The notes beneath the pieces were generated by a model. The model was not told the DNA's origin. It ran no database searches and saw only the letters and a program-made list of their open reading frames with translations. Below, one piece after another: positions 62,633-64,000 of a stretch of DNA of 64,000 bases. Source of the DNA: Hirudo medicinalis. Taxonomy: Eukaryota; Annelida; Clitellata; Hirudinida; Hirudinidae. The DNA lies in contig MPNW01000011.1 of the NCBI GenBank assembly GCA_011800805.1, forward strand, positions 101,744 through 165,743, given 5' to 3'. The position numbers and the translations under genes were made by a program. The stretch's first letter is position 1. Each line of letters opens with the position of its first letter.

Positions 62633-63104
62633 CTACAGTTGTATTTATTAAATCGATCATTCTTTTTGTTAATGATAATAGTTTTTGTTGTTCATTTCAT
62701 GTAAATTATCTGGTTTTGCTCGAAGAATTTCAGTTTTCGTTCTTCTACGTATTTGTGTTCAATGCTAGAACGATTTTGGGAATTGTTCTAATATGATTTC
62801 TTAAAAAATTATTCTTCATGATATTGTAGTTTTTTTTTTTAGAATCAATTTAGATTTTTATTTTATGGAATCAACGTTATAGTTGATTTTAGGTCAGTTG
62901 AGAAATTTTATACTTTGTGACCTCTGGCGGATATTTCAAATATTGTTGTTTTGTTTTTATATTTTTATACGACCTAGTTCCTAGACCTAGTTTCCGTCAT
63001 TATTATGAAATTCATCATTGTTAGGGTTAGTTTTTGTTTTTCATTTATTGTAAATTTGTAGGTTTTGTTGACGAATAGAGTAATTTTGGTTTTTGTTCAT
63101 AATA

Positions 63105-63340
63105 ACGGGGTTAGGGTTAGGGTTAGGGTTACAAAAAGTGCAACAAGCGCCTTAACGCTCTTTCTTTCACTTTACACTTTTAAGGATAATTGCCTAATGT
63201 CCCTAATGTCATCGAGCGTGCAGAGATAAAATTCAGACTTAACTCACTTGATTTTTGAATGTTTTTAATCCGGCTCTAGGCCCTCGATTTCCAAAAAAAT
63301 CTTCTTTGGAGCGAAAAACATAAAATTTATCAAGTGAGCG
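63105..63340. repeat. Module C: TTAGGG array plus conserved block
   Basis: Four TTAGGG units (63110-63131), then CGCCTTAACGC and, at about 63270, CTAGGCCCTCGATTTCC, with GAGCGATGATATAT at the end running into a TA microsatellite. Confidence 0.55.
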
Positions 63341-63366
63341 ATGATATATATATATATATATATATT
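63341..63366. repeat. TA dinucleotide microsatellite
   Basis: A run of about eleven to twelve TA units directly after module C. Confidence 0.85.
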
Positions 63367-63875
63367 CAATATTGGGTGGAGTTGTGATTGGATATAGTCC
63401 AATGAGTGACATTCAAATGAAGTTATGAAGCTGGAAAAAGTTTACGAGAAAATATAAGAAAAAAATATTTTTATAATCGATTGCAGAAAAAATTATTAGA
63501 AAATTGCAATTCTTAATGTTCGGGAAATGTACATCATATAATACATAATCTAAAGGAAAATATGTCTGGGCATATTCCAAACTTTGTAAGTTAATTTAGG
63601 CAGAGATCAGTAATTTATATTCATGTTTTAAATTGCCTTCAAATTTATTCCAGGGATGGGCATGATAATAATCTCGGGTTATAATGAGATTTTGCTGCTG
63701 GGCATCTCGATGCGTTCCAGATATGTCTGGATCTTTAGTGACACTCAAGGGTTTGTGCCCATGGACGTCAGTTGTTTTCCAGATCGTGTCAAGGGACGAG
63801 TTTGGGCTCTTAAGCATGTCATGTACCAAATGAGTTCGTTACTCAGGACGCGTGCTTTGATGGGTTTGTGCCAAT

Positions 63876-64000
63876 GTATGTACTTCATTTATATAGCGCC
63901 ATATGCATAGCGTCAGAGGCGCTTCTTGTCAACCATTTATATAGCGCTCCTTCCCAAGGGCGCTTGCGGCAGTGCAGGCTGGGTTTCGAACACGACACAT
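63876..64000 (-). mobile_element. tRNA-derived SINE copy 8, cut by the window end
   Basis: Minus-strand copy with full tail: TGTACTTCATTTATATAGC, CATAGCGTCAGAGGCGC, AACCATTTATATAGCGCTCC, GCAGTGCAGGCTGGG, TTTCGAACACGACACAT. The A-box end lies beyond the window. Confidence 0.85.

Noticed and set aside
1..64000. CRISPR array, operon, phage or bacterial island
   Set aside because: No regularly spaced identical repeats; genes have introns and eukaryotic families throughout.

Overview
The window is AT-rich nuclear DNA from an invertebrate animal. Genes are split by GT-AG introns (two look GC-AG), and the protein set is metazoan: a neuropeptide GPCR, SF1, NPRL2, core-1 galactosyltransferase, an FMR1/FXR protein and CAMTA. 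Short TTAGGG arrays argue against insects, whose telomeres are usually TTAGG. Only one FXR-type and one CAMTA-type gene are seen, but the phylum cannot be fixed from sequence reading alone. Gene models below were built by eye from splice sites, reading phase and remembered family motifs; no search was run.

Layout, left to right. 1-16.1 kb: an NPS/CCAP-type neuropeptide receptor (+) whose first coding exon (3.5 kb) lies 8.5 kb upstream of the second, just after a foldback transposon with ~210-bp inverted repeats. 17.1-17.8 kb: a 5'-truncated LINE with a target-site duplication (TSD). 18.2-23.2 kb: an 11-finger C2H2 gene (+). 23.5-26.5 kb: splicing factor SF1 (-). 26.8-30.7 kb: NPRL2 of the GATOR1 complex (+). 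31.0-38.3 kb: a secreted M14 carboxypeptidase with B-type specificity residues (-). 40.2-41.9 kb: an NHL-repeat protein of the Brat/TRIM-NHL type (+, 5' part unresolved). 42.8-45.3 kb: C1GALT1 (-). 45.5-46.3 kb: an MBLAC1-type metallo-beta-lactamase-fold protein (-). 46.8-49.5 kb: FMR1/FXR homologue without an RGG box (+). 50.9-56.8 kb: CAMTA (-). 57.4-64 kb: gene-free repeat territory with LINE pieces, diverged modules led by TTAGGG arrays, AGTTA-type arrays and a tRNA-derived SINE.

Neighbouring genes mostly alternate in strand: SF1/NPRL2 and MBLAC1/FXR are divergent pairs with short shared 5' intervals (351 and 473 bp); ZNF/SF1, NPRL2/carboxypeptidase, NHL/C1GALT1 and FXR/CAMTA converge. 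No shared pathway links them; this is ordinary gene order, not an operon. Seven models close in frame over all exons (GPCR 458 aa, SF1 427, NPRL2 396, carboxypeptidase 422, C1GALT1 387, FXR 439, plus the internally phased CAMTA 3' half), which supports the exon calls. The most interesting non-genic content is the mobile-element layer: one SINE family with eight copies, LINE 3' tails with clear TSDs, a hAT remnant beside a 37-nt microexon, hAT-like MITEs, a foldback element and subtelomere-like modules.
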